Source: DATFJZ01 sp034660495
Lineage (GTDB): Bacteria; Desulfobacterota; Desulfobacteria; Desulfobacterales; Desulfobacteraceae
Length of the DNA: 12,866 bases
NCBI GenBank assembly: GCA_034660495.1
Contig: JAYEJJ010000195.1
Coordinates: forward strand, 1 to 12,866
Reading direction: 5' to 3'
Shown here: positions 1-6,492 of the stretch, in pieces
Layout of the letters: every line of letters starts with the position of its first letter
Position numbering within the stretch: the first letter of the stretch is position 1
The notes under the pieces: generated by a model
The model's input: only the letters and a program-made list of their open reading frames with translations
Databases searched by the model: none
What the model was told of the DNA's origin: nothing
Program-made: the position numbers and the translations under genes

Positions 1-429
1 AATCTCGTTCAATTTTGTGGTAGCGGCATATTTCCGCAAATTTTTTCTCAACTGACCATAAGAGGGGTCAAGCAGATCTTTTCCAGTATCCCGCAAAAAA
101 TGGAAGTGGCATATAAAATCCAGAATGCCAGGGAAAACTTTGGATACAGCCTTACAGATACCGGTTCCCATGTCATGAACACAGGCAACTGGTGTCCCAT
201 AGTTGTCTTGGAGCTGCTGAAGAAAAGGGATGATATGATCAGCATGCTCACTGGGAATCTTCACATTGGCCAGCACAATCTGCTTCAAGCCGTCCATACC
301 GGTCATCAGTGCCGGTGCATCCTTTTCATGGGTTGCATCCAGATGCAATATGTATCCGCCGCTGCGTTTCATGGACTGTTCAAGGCAGGGGGCAGTGTTA
401 GAGACTTTGATTTGTAAGTCTTCAAGCAT
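1..429 (-). CDS. DDE-type transposase, incomplete (runs off left edge)
   Basis: An uninterrupted minus-strand frame of 143 codons runs from an ATG at 429 to the first base of the window, so the C-terminal part is missing. The protein reads GGYILHLDATHEKDAP near residues 24-38, then KIPSEHADHIIPFL, then CVHDMGTG, and later CHFHFLRDTGKDLLD. The two aspartates (LHLDAT, VHDMG) and the HFHFLRD.GKDL block match what I recall of a DDE-type transposase group common in sulfate-reducing bacteria; I cannot name the IS family. The first catalytic-type Asp is only about 31 residues from the ATG, so no DNA-binding domain precedes it. An in-frame TAA at about 472-474 and a T-tailed hairpin on the same strand lie just upstream. 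I infer that the 5' part has been lost or that this is a remnant. No inverted repeat marking the element's end was recognised. Confidence 0.75.
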   Translation of the reverse strand, partial: MLEDLQIKVSNTAPCLEQSMKRSGGYILHLDATHEKDAPALMTGMDGLKQIVLANVKIPSEHADHIIPFLQQLQDNYGTPVACVHDMGTGICKAVSKVFPGILDFICHFHFLRDTGKDLLDPSYGQLRKNLRKYAATTKLNEI

Positions 430-441
430 TCTCTGCAGTAA

Positions 442-468
442 AAAGCCGACCCCTGAGGGGCCGGCTTT
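442..468. terminator. Hairpin with TGA loop, likely bidirectional terminator
   Basis: AAAGCCG pairs with CGGCTTT, then after one A-C mismatch CCCC pairs with GGGG around a TGA loop. A run of T follows on the minus strand (GGCTTTTTACTG), and a run of A precedes it on the plus strand. It sits 13 bases upstream of the ATG of the transposase remnant. It would block minus-strand read-through into that gene, as terminators at insertion-sequence ends often do. Confidence 0.55.
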
Positions 469-479
469 GGGTTAAGCCC

Positions 480-810
480 ATAGGGCATTGTTTACGGTGA
501 ACTATAAAATCAGTTTGGATTTTAAAGACAATTGACTATAGTCCGATTGGAGATTTTCTTATCAATGCAGTTTGTCTTCCTGGGAAGCGGATAGCCCACA
601 AAACATGGCAGCATGATCATCACCGTTTTTTAATGGCAGAGCCAATCGTCTCTGACCTGGCCCTGAGGGCCAGGATTTTTACATCCAATTAAATACTATT
701 TATTTAATATCTGTGATTTAATTTCTAATAATTACTGGTTCAGTAAATACATCCAAACAAAAAAAATCGCAAGCAAAATCTGATACAGGTAAAAGATTAG
801 GAAGGATATA
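480..810. other. Gene-free stretch between transposase remnant and repeat A
   Basis: No convincing coding frame was seen on either strand; minus-strand frames here are broken by several stops. The left half is of mixed composition and ends in a terminator-like hairpin at 656-680. The right half (about 680-810) is strongly A+T rich. I compared the left half by eye with common riboswitches and structured RNAs and recognised none. It could be eroded DNA belonging to the adjacent transposable element, or it could contain a small plus-strand RNA ending at the 656-680 hairpin. Confidence 0.4.
656..680 (+). terminator. Rho-independent terminator-like hairpin
   Basis: CCTGGCCC pairs perfectly with GGGCCAGG around a TGA loop, followed by A and TTTTT on the plus strand. 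No gene reads into it from the left on the plus strand. It may end an unannotated small transcript, or be left over from a mobile element. Its loop and inner stem (CCCTGAGGG) resemble the 442-468 hairpin. Confidence 0.5.
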
Positions 811-932
811 ACTCGATTATCAAATTTTTTGAACAGCGCTCCCCAATGGTTGCTCCGTCAGGAACGAAAACGTTGGAGCAACCGTTGTGGGCTCTTAACT
901 GGTTCTTCCATAGAAAAACTTGATAATCGAGC
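811..932. repeat. Palindromic repeat A, paired-arm copy
   Basis: The ends are a perfect 12-base inverted repeat (CTCGATTATCAA at 812-823, TTGATAATCGAG at 920-931), continued by A/T runs. Nested inside is a second inverted repeat with a perfect 9-base core (GGTTGCTCC at 848-856, GGAGCAACC at 875-883), which extends outward imperfectly to about 835 and 894. The centre reads GTCAGGAACGAAAACG. The element could fold almost end to end as DNA or RNA. The same half-arm recurs at 1894-1976 and 12691-12866. No clean target duplication flanks it. Confidence 0.75.
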
Positions 933-988
933 ATAAAGAAGAATTGAAATTTTGAAAAAAAGGATTTAAAGCCCATGGCCGTTGAAAA

Positions 989-1879
989 TTATAAATTCAT
1001 ATTCTGCTTGATTTCTTCAAAAAGCTCCCGGCGGTATCTGGAGACAAACTGCTCAACACAATGGCGCCAGCCAGTCATGATATTGATATTCTCCCGTTTA
1101 AGTCTATGGTTTTCAAGAATTGAGTTCTCAGGTCTCATCGCCGGCGTGGGGAACCCCTCTGTGGAACACGGAACTATTCTATGGGGCACTTCCATTTTTT
1201 TTAAAAAAAAGGCAGCCAGTTCATACCAGGAGCAATAACCCTGGGAACTGGCATGATACAGTCCTTGAGCGTTGACCTTAACCAGTTTTTCAATCTGAAG
1301 GGCCAGGCGCAGGGACCAGGTCGGCGAACCAAATTGATCGTTCACCACTTTGATTTCCCTTTCAGGGTCAGCCAGGGCAAGACTCAGCATGTTTTTTAAA
1401 AAATTGCCCCCCCCTGCCCCGTACAGCCATGCGGTTCTGACAATAATATATTTGTCTGTATTCTGTTTTACCTGATTTTCACCTTCAAGTTTTGACTGTC
1501 CGTAAACAGACAGAGGCACCGGAACATCAGTTTCAGCGTATGATTCCGGCAGCTCTTTTTTTCCGTCAAACACATAATCCGTGGACACATGGATCAACCG
1601 GGCATTGATATGCGAACAGGCCCTGGCAAGATTGGCCGGCCCGTCTGCATTGACTTTAAAGGCCAGGGCCTTTTCTGTCTCACATTTATCCACATTGGTG
1701 AACGCGGCGCAGTTTATAACAAGGTCAGGAGAGCAGGCTGTAATTCCGGAATGAACAGATCCGGGATCTGTTATATCCAGTTGTGGCAGATCTAAACAGT
1801 CTGCATGGTTATTTTTTTGAAAAACCCGGTGGCAGTCTATGCCAAGCTGGCCGTTTCCACCGCATATCAAAATCCGCAT
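989..1879 (-). CDS. rfbD: dTDP-4-dehydrorhamnose reductase
   Basis: This enzyme catalyses the last step of dTDP-L-rhamnose synthesis: NAD(P)H-dependent reduction of dTDP-4-dehydro-L-rhamnose, supplying rhamnose for surface polysaccharide. The 296 residues match the usual family length. Visible motifs are the Rossmann loop GGNGQLG (7-13), STDYVFDG (99-106), the catalytic YGQSK (Tyr126, Lys130), RTAWLYG, DQFGSPTW, and the C-terminal RPENSIL. The ATG at 1879 has GAGGAG five bases upstream. The gene stands alone: no rmlA, rmlB or rmlC is nearby, which is unusual because these are normally clustered. It is flanked by palindromic repeats, and the arm of repeat B ends only 15 bases upstream of the start, overlapping the leader. 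Related SDR sugar-nucleotide reductases are the main alternative. Confidence 0.93.
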   Translation of the reverse strand: MRILICGGNGQLGIDCHRVFQKNNHADCLDLPQLDITDPGSVHSGITACSPDLVINCAAFTNVDKCETEKALAFKVNADGPANLARACSHINARLIHVSTDYVFDGKKELPESYAETDVPVPLSVYGQSKLEGENQVKQNTDKYIIVRTAWLYGAGGGNFLKNMLSLALADPEREIKVVNDQFGSPTWSLRLALQIEKLVKVNAQGLYHASSQGYCSWYELAAFFLKKMEVPHRIVPCSTEGFPTPAMRPENSILENHRLKRENINIMTGWRHCVEQFVSRYRRELFEEIKQNMNL

Positions 1880-1893
1880 AAATTCTCCTCTTT

Positions 1894-1976
1894 ATCTCCT
1901 TTGGTTCTCAATGTTCCTGACAGGCAACCGCTAAGGGCGGCACTCAATCCTTCCATAAAAACTTGATAATCGAGTG
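1894..1976 (-). repeat. Palindromic repeat B, single arm
   Basis: Read on the minus strand, the arm starts with the tip ACTCGATTATCAAG (about 1976-1963), runs through TTTTTATGGAAGGA and GCGGTTGCCTGTCAGGAAC, and ends at 1894. Positions 1894-1932 are the exact reverse complement of 12709-12747, a 39-base identity. Only one arm is present: no mirrored arm lies between it and rfbD. Its inner end abuts the rfbD ribosome binding site, so any transcript from upstream would carry this arm as its leader. Confidence 0.75.
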
Positions 1977-1996
1977 GTACTTGATCATCAAGTGGT
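1961..1996 (+). repeat. 18-base tandem duplication of the repeat tip
   Basis: Positions 1961-1978 (ACTTGATAATCGAGTGGT) and 1979-1996 (ACTTGATCATCAAGTGGT) are adjacent 18-base copies that differ at two positions. The second copy contains ACTTGAT-C-ATCAAGT, a perfect palindrome around one base. It lies at the outer tip of repeat B. Confidence 0.7.
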
Positions 1997-2013
1997 ATTA
2001 AACTTAATGTTAG

Positions 2014-2042
2014 ATTATAATGTTTTTTTAAATTTCAAACAA
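2014..2042 (-). promoter_or_regulatory. Possible promoter for rfbD
   Basis: On the minus strand, TTGTTT (2042-2037) is followed after 17 bases by a perfect TATAAT (2019-2014). The -35 match is weak (three of six) and the region is A+T rich, so this could be chance. If used, transcription would cross repeat B before rfbD. Confidence 0.25.
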
Positions 2043-2159
2043 GGCCTTTACACAGAATGTTTTTCAATTTTGGGTGTTTGCCCTGGAGCGTTCTGTTCTT
2101 TTTTTCTTTTATCTTATGGCTTTTTATTGTATATTTCAATTAAAAACAAGGAGAACACC

Positions 2160-4075
2160 ATGCCGAAAACAAATTACTGGGCAGACAATTATGTTGACAA
2201 ACGCTGCTCTGCCACTGACGGCATAAAAAAGATAAAGCCGGGACAGCGGGTATTTATAAGTTCCTCCTGCGGTGAGCCCCAGCATCTGGTTAAAGAACTT
2301 TCCAAACTTTCTTCTAAATTCACAGATCTTGAAATTGTTCGTCTTTTAAGCTTGGAAAGCACCCCTTTAACATTAATTGCAAACAAATCCCATTCCAGGC
2401 AGTTCAATATCAGATCCTTTTATCTGGGGTCTGGCGAGCCTAAGCAGTTAAAAAAAAAATATAAGATTTCTAACCCCGATCAACCTCTCCCAGATTCCAA
2501 AACTCTTTAAAACCAAACGGCTTCCCATCAATGTAGCCCTGATTCAGGTGACGCCGCCAGATGATTTTGGATGGATGAGCCTTGGTGTTTCCGTGGATAT
2601 CACCAAATCCGCTGCAGAATCGGCAGACATGGTCATCGCCCAGGTAAACCCCTGTATGCCAAGGGTTCTCGGCCGCAGTTTCATCCATGTGAATGATATA
2701 GATCATTTTGTGGAATATGAAGAAGAGATTTTAACCAAAAAAAAATGCCTGACATGGAAAGCGCCAACCTCATTGCCAGGCACATCTCAAAATTAATCAA
2801 TGACGGGTCAACCCTGCAGACAAGCCTGGGGTCAACCACAAATGCCACCCTTTTATGCCTGTCGAAAAAAAACGATCTGGGCATCCATACCCAATATCTG
2901 ACCGATGGGGTTATGCGCCTGGTGTCCATTGGGGTGGTTACCAACAGGAAAAAGGGTTTTAATGACGATAAACTTGTGGCCAGCAGCGCTGTCGGGTCCT
3001 CATTGTTCTATGAATTTATCAATTACAACCCTTCCATAGAATTTCATCCGTCTGACTATGTAAACGATCCCGCCATCATAGCCAGACACAATGCCATGGT
3101 TTCAATGAACACGGCCATGGCCATTGACCTTACCGGTCAGGTGGCCGCAGATGCCCTGATGCAGAACAATTTATCCGGGGTCAACGGCATGATGGATTTT
3201 ATCAAGGGGTCATTTATGTCAAAAAACAAAAAATCCATCATTATGCTCACATCCACTGCTGACAAGGGGAAAACAAGCAGAATCATCCCTTTTCTTGATC
3301 ATACAGCTGTTGTTGTCCCCAGGGGAGATGTTCAGTATGTGGTAACTGAATACGGCATTGTCAATCTCTTTGGCAAAAACATTCAGGAACGGCCCCTTGC
3401 CCTGATCATTATTGCCCATCCGGATTTCCGGGATGAACTTTTTTCCAAAGGAAAAGAACTGGACTTTATTGATATCGACCGGAAACTCAAGGATGCCATC
3501 AAAAACGTTTATCCCTTAAAGCTGAAGAAACTATAAACATCAAGGGCAAACCATCACCCTGCGTCCTGCAAAGCCGGTTGATGAAAGAGGGATTCAGGAA
3601 CACTACTACACCATGAACCGAAAAGATATTATTTCCAGATTCTTCCATGAAAAAAACATCTTTGCCCATGACCAGATCGATTCAACCTTTGAAATAGACT
3701 ATATAAACGATTTCACCATTGTTGCTGTTGTGGGAGAGCTTGGATTTGAAAAAATCATTGGGGTAAGCGAGTACCTGCGCAACCCCGTTGTCAACTTCAG
3801 TTTCCAAGGAATGGCAGGGAGAAGGACTTGCCTGTCTTTTACAGAACAAACTGGCAGAAGCAGCAAAGAAGAACGGGATCAAGGGTCTGATTGCCTATAC
3901 GTCCCCTCAAAACAAAGGAATGATTCGTCTCTTTAAAAAACTCCCCTATAAGGTCAACTCAGAATATGAGGATGATCTGCTAATCCTGAACTGCCTTTTT
4001 TCAGAACCCCTGGAAACAGCTTTACCGGAAAAATCAGAAACAGCCTCATCTGAAAAAACAGATAAAACACCCTGA
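2160..4075 (+). pseudogene. Frameshifted acetyl-CoA hydrolase/transferase-GNAT fusion
   Basis: The intact ancestor would be a cytoplasmic CoA-transferase/hydrolase domain joined to a C-terminal GNAT N-acetyltransferase domain; the substrate is unknown. The start at 2160 (MPKTNYW) has AAGGAG seven bases upstream. Homology continues through five segments: 2160 to about 2450 (SSSCGEPQHLVKEL), about 2458-2736 (RFLTPINL, PPDDFGWMSLG), 2745 to about 3530 (LGSTTNATL, and VVTEYGIVNLFG with the family's CoA-binding active-site Glu), about 3532-3785 (GQTITLRPAKPVDERGI, start of GNAT), and about 3788-4075 (SVSKEWQGEGLACLL, the GNAT acetyl-CoA loop). The first two shifts fall in A10 (2450-2459) and A9 (2737-2745) tracts and would each be repaired by one base. 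The third, near 3523-3531, is not in a homopolymer. At the fourth, near 3785, the residues expected between LRNPVVN and SVSKEW also seem shortened, which suggests a small deletion. I infer a true pseudogene, though sequencing errors could account for the first two shifts. Confidence 0.82.
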
Positions 4076-4096
4076 AAAATCCAAAACAGAGCTGAA

Positions 4097-4148
4097 CTCA
4101 CCATGTACTGCCGAATTAAACAGGTACAACCCGGTGAGCAAATTTTTT
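4097..4148 (+). terminator. Possible terminator after the pseudogene
   Basis: CTCACC (4097-4102) pairs with GGTGAG (4133-4138), and GTAC pairs with GTAC inside. A T run (4143-4148) follows. The loop is long and the stem short, so it is only a candidate. It would end the plus-strand transcript before convergent rlmD. Confidence 0.35.
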
Positions 4149-4202
4149 ATATGATTTCATGAAAATGGGGTCCGGCCTGATCTTTCACAGGTAAATGACA
4201 AC

Positions 4203-4223
4203 ATTAAAAAACTTGATCATCGC
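4203..4223 (-). repeat. Tip of the palindromic repeat family in the rlmD 3' end
   Basis: On the plus strand AAAAAACTTGATCATCGCG resembles the tip at 914-931 and 1957-1974 (AAAAACTTGATAATCGAG), differing at two positions within the shared 18 bases. It supplies the last codons and the stop of rlmD. No further arm follows, so this is either a tip remnant or a coincidence. Confidence 0.4.
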
Positions 4224-5604
4224 GTGTGAGCAGGGCTGCAGACTCAATATGAAACGTATGGGGAAACATGTCAACGGGCTGCACCTCAACCACCTTGTAA
4301 TTTGATTTAAGCATACTCAGATCCCTGGCAAGGGTGGCTGGATTACATGACACGTAAACGATTTTTTCAGGCCTTATGGAAAGCACCTGGGCGACAACAT
4401 CCTTGTGCAACCCGATTCTTGGGGGGTCAATCACCATGACATCGATTTTTTTGTCAATTTTCGGAAGGATCTCTTTTATATCCCCGGTATAAAAGGTGCA
4501 GTTGTCAATATGATTCAGGGCTGCATTCTTAACCGCATCCAAAACCGCATCCTCAACAATCTCGATGCCCACAACCTCGGCAGCAGACCCTGAAAGCCAG
4601 ACCGGAATGGTCCCTGTACCCGAATAAAGGTCCATGATTGTTTCCGTCCCGGACAGATCTGCATAGGCTGAAACAATGGAATAAAGGATTTCAGCCCCCC
4701 TGGTATTGGTCTGGAAAAAAGAGTTGGCAGATATTTCAAAGACAAACTCACCCAGTTTTTCCTTTATAAAGGACTCCCCTTTAAGCAGCTTTTCATACTC
4801 ACCCACAGCCACACCTGATTTTTTTGCTGTGACATTGTTTACCACTGAGGTGATTTGAGGATATTTTTCCATGAGCATCTCTGCCAGGGGGACAAGGATT
4901 TGATCATTTTCAGTTTTTGTGACAATATTCACCATCCAGTGGTCAAAGGCCACTGAATGCCGAAGCATTAAAAACCGCCAGAAGCCTTCATGGGATGTCA
5001 ACCCATAGGCTGGAAGGCCGGACTCCTTTATAAAGGATCTGACATCATCCAGTATGCTGTTGCCCAGAAAGGGCTGGATATGACAGGCTTTAATATCAAT
5101 CACCTTATCAAAGGTCCCAGGCACATGAAGGCCGATCCCCATATCTTTTTTAATTTCAGGATTTTCAAGTTCTTCAGGGGTAAGCCACCGCCGGTCACTG
5201 CAGGTAAACTCCATTTTATTCCTGAATTGAAAAATGTTTTCTGATGGAACAACATCATTTACCTTGACATCTTTTAACAGGCCAATGTGGGTCAGAGAAT
5301 CTGCCACATGCTTTTTCTTATAGGCAAGCTGGGTTTCATAGGGAAGCTGCTGCCAGCGGCACCCCCCGCAGTAATCCGCATAGGCACAGGCAGCATTCTG
5401 CCTGAGGCCTGACGGCTGAACCAGGTGAACAAGTCTGCCTTCGGCAAAACTTTTCTTCTTTTTTACAATTTTTACCAACGCTATATCGCCGGGCAACGTT
5501 CTGTCCACAAAAACAGGAAAGCCGTTTAATTTTGCAAGTCCTTTTCCGCCAAAGGCAAGATCAGATATCTCAAGCTCGTAGGTTTTTCTCTTCTTAATAG
5601 TCAT
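4204..5604 (-). CDS. rlmD: 23S rRNA (uracil-C5)-methyltransferase RlmD/RumA type
   Basis: This is a SAM-dependent methyltransferase of the TrmA/RlmC/RlmD family, which makes 5-methyluridine in 23S rRNA (U1939 in E. coli for RlmD). From the chosen start it has 466 residues: an N-terminal TRAM domain (about 5-62), four iron-sulfur cysteines (Cys73, Cys79, Cys82, Cys174), NSFFQTN, the SAM loop DLYSGTGTIP, IDPPRIGL, and VYVSCNPATLARDL with the catalytic Cys420. The frame stays open for 55 more codons to 5769, but MTIKKRKTYELEI at 5604 is where TRAM homology begins, and a GAAGAG lies upstream. The longer form would overlap the divergent hydrolase start. The C-terminus is slightly extended: after IESAALLTR come DDQVF and the stop, encoded by sequence matching the tip of the palindromic repeats. 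RlmC or RlmD specificity cannot be separated with certainty here. Confidence 0.92.
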   Translation of the reverse strand: MTIKKRKTYELEISDLAFGGKGLAKLNGFPVFVDRTLPGDIALVKIVKKKKSFAEGRLVHLVQPSGLRQNAACAYADYCGGCRWQQLPYETQLAYKKKHVADSLTHIGLLKDVKVNDVVPSENIFQFRNKMEFTCSDRRWLTPEELENPEIKKDMGIGLHVPGTFDKVIDIKACHIQPFLGNSILDDVRSFIKESGLPAYGLTSHEGFWRFLMLRHSVAFDHWMVNIVTKTENDQILVPLAEMLMEKYPQITSVVNNVTAKKSGVAVGEYEKLLKGESFIKEKLGEFVFEISANSFFQTNTRGAEILYSIVSAYADLSGTETIMDLYSGTGTIPVWLSGSAAEVVGIEIVEDAVLDAVKNAALNHIDNCTFYTGDIKEILPKIDKKIDVMVIDPPRIGLHKDVVAQVLSIRPEKIVYVSCNPATLARDLSMLKSNYKVVEVQPVDMFPHTFHIESAALLTRDDQVF

Positions 5605-5748
5605 AAGTCTCTTCAAATTTAAGGGATCTTCCCAAAAACAATCCACGCATCTTGCTTGCCTTTTTGCCGGTCTTCTGCGTTGTGCCAATGGGACATATTT
5701 CAGGTTAAAATCTTGGCATCCTATATTTTTTATGTCATAATCACAAGC
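5605..5748. promoter_or_regulatory. Divergent intergenic region, rlmD / alpha-beta hydrolase
   Basis: These 144 bases separate two divergent starts and must hold both promoters if each gene is transcribed alone. I see no convincing -35/-10 pair; TATATT near 5723 is the best isolated -10 candidate for the plus strand. The minus frame is open throughout but has low similarity to rlmD family N-termini. Confidence 0.35.
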
Positions 5749-6486
5749 ATGAAAAAAAATCATATCCATACTGATTTTAAGTCCAAAGGAAAAATCCTCT
5801 CAGGCATATTATCCCTTCCGTCATGCAGGAACCCTCCTCTGGTCGTTGGGTCCCACGGACTTGAAGGCTCCATGGAGTCGGCAAAGCAAAAAGCCCTTGC
5901 AGAGCTGCTTCCCAATGCAGGTATGGCCTTTTTCAGATTTGATCACAGGGGATGTGGAAAAAGCGAAGGTGATTTTCAAACAGACACCTCCCTTGATAAA
6001 AGAGCTGAGGACATGATCAATGCCGTGGATCACGCCCTGTCTCTTTCACTGACAGATGACCGCATTGCCCTTTTCGGCAGCAGCCTTGGCGGCTCAACAT
6101 GTATTGAAACCTGGCACCGCCTTTTATGCAGAAAAACAAAACCCCGGGGCATGGTAATATGTGCCGCTCCGGTGCAGAGTACAACCATTGAAAACATCCC
6201 GACGGCAGGAAATGAAAACCGCCCTGCCCTGCCCATGAGCTTTTTCCGAAAAAACCTCTTCTTTGATATCCGCAGCAGAACAGAATCCATTGACCATATT
6301 TTGATCTTTCATGGAGACAGGGACAAGACAGTGCCCGTTGAAAACGGGTATACCATTTACAGGAATGCAAAAGAGCCAAAAAAACTGATCATCCTGAAAA
6401 ACGGGGACCATCAGATGTCCTGTGTCAAGGATCAGCAGATATTTAAAACAGAAAGTGTATCCTGGTTTAAAGCCTGTTTTTCCTGA
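5749..6486 (+). CDS. alpha/beta hydrolase (serine hydrolase)
   Basis: This is a cytoplasmic serine hydrolase of 245 residues with a complete catalytic triad in the right order: the nucleophile elbow GSSLG (Ser112), Asp192 in HGDRD, and His221 in NGDHQ. The oxyanion-side motif SHGLEGS (35-41) and FDHRGCGKSEG (64-74) are typical of small S33/YfhR-like and acyl-peptide-hydrolase-related esterases. No signal peptide or membrane segment is visible. ATG 5749 (MKKNHIHTDF) was chosen over the longer frame from 5656 because homology begins there; no good Shine-Dalgarno is seen. Its stop lies six bases from the convergent cysS stop, with no clear terminator between them. The substrate is unknown: esterase, thioesterase and lipase-like roles are all possible. 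Confidence 0.85.
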   Translation: MKKNHIHTDFKSKGKILSGILSLPSCRNPPLVVGSHGLEGSMESAKQKALAELLPNAGMAFFRFDHRGCGKSEGDFQTDTSLDKRAEDMINAVDHALSLSLTDDRIALFGSSLGGSTCIETWHRLLCRKTKPRGMVICAAPVQSTTIENIPTAGNENRPALPMSFFRKNLFFDIRSRTESIDHILIFHGDRDKTVPVENGYTIYRNAKEPKKLIILKNGDHQMSCVKDQQIFKTESVSWFKACFS

Positions 6487-6492
6487 TTATGT

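Noticed and set aside
100..417. Plus-strand open frame at the left end
   Set aside because: It is the shadow of the transposase frame on the opposite strand, which has recognisable motifs.
811..932. CRISPR array
   Set aside because: There is no regular series of repeat and spacer units; the structure is one nested palindrome.
811..932. Target-site duplication around repeat A
   Set aside because: The flanks read ATAA on the left and CATAA on the right, which is offset by one base and too short to be convincing.
811..1996. Integron-like cassette with rfbD between attC sites
   Set aside because: The repeats are palindromic, but no integrase or paired GTTRRRY/RYYYAAC sites in the right order were seen, and one flank has only a single arm.
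1974..2159. N-terminal extension of the CoA-transferase pseudogene
   Set aside because: The frame is open, but the family begins at MPKTNYW (2160), where a good ribosome binding site lies; the upstream part is a hydrophobic translation of T-rich DNA.
5656..5748. Longer N-terminus for the alpha/beta hydrolase
   Set aside because: It overlaps the rlmD upstream region, has no family similarity, and would not form a usual signal peptide.
6378..6400. Another repeat tip inside the hydrolase gene (AAACTGATCATCCTG)
   Set aside because: It lacks one T of the CTTGAT core and is explained by ordinary coding for KKLIIL.
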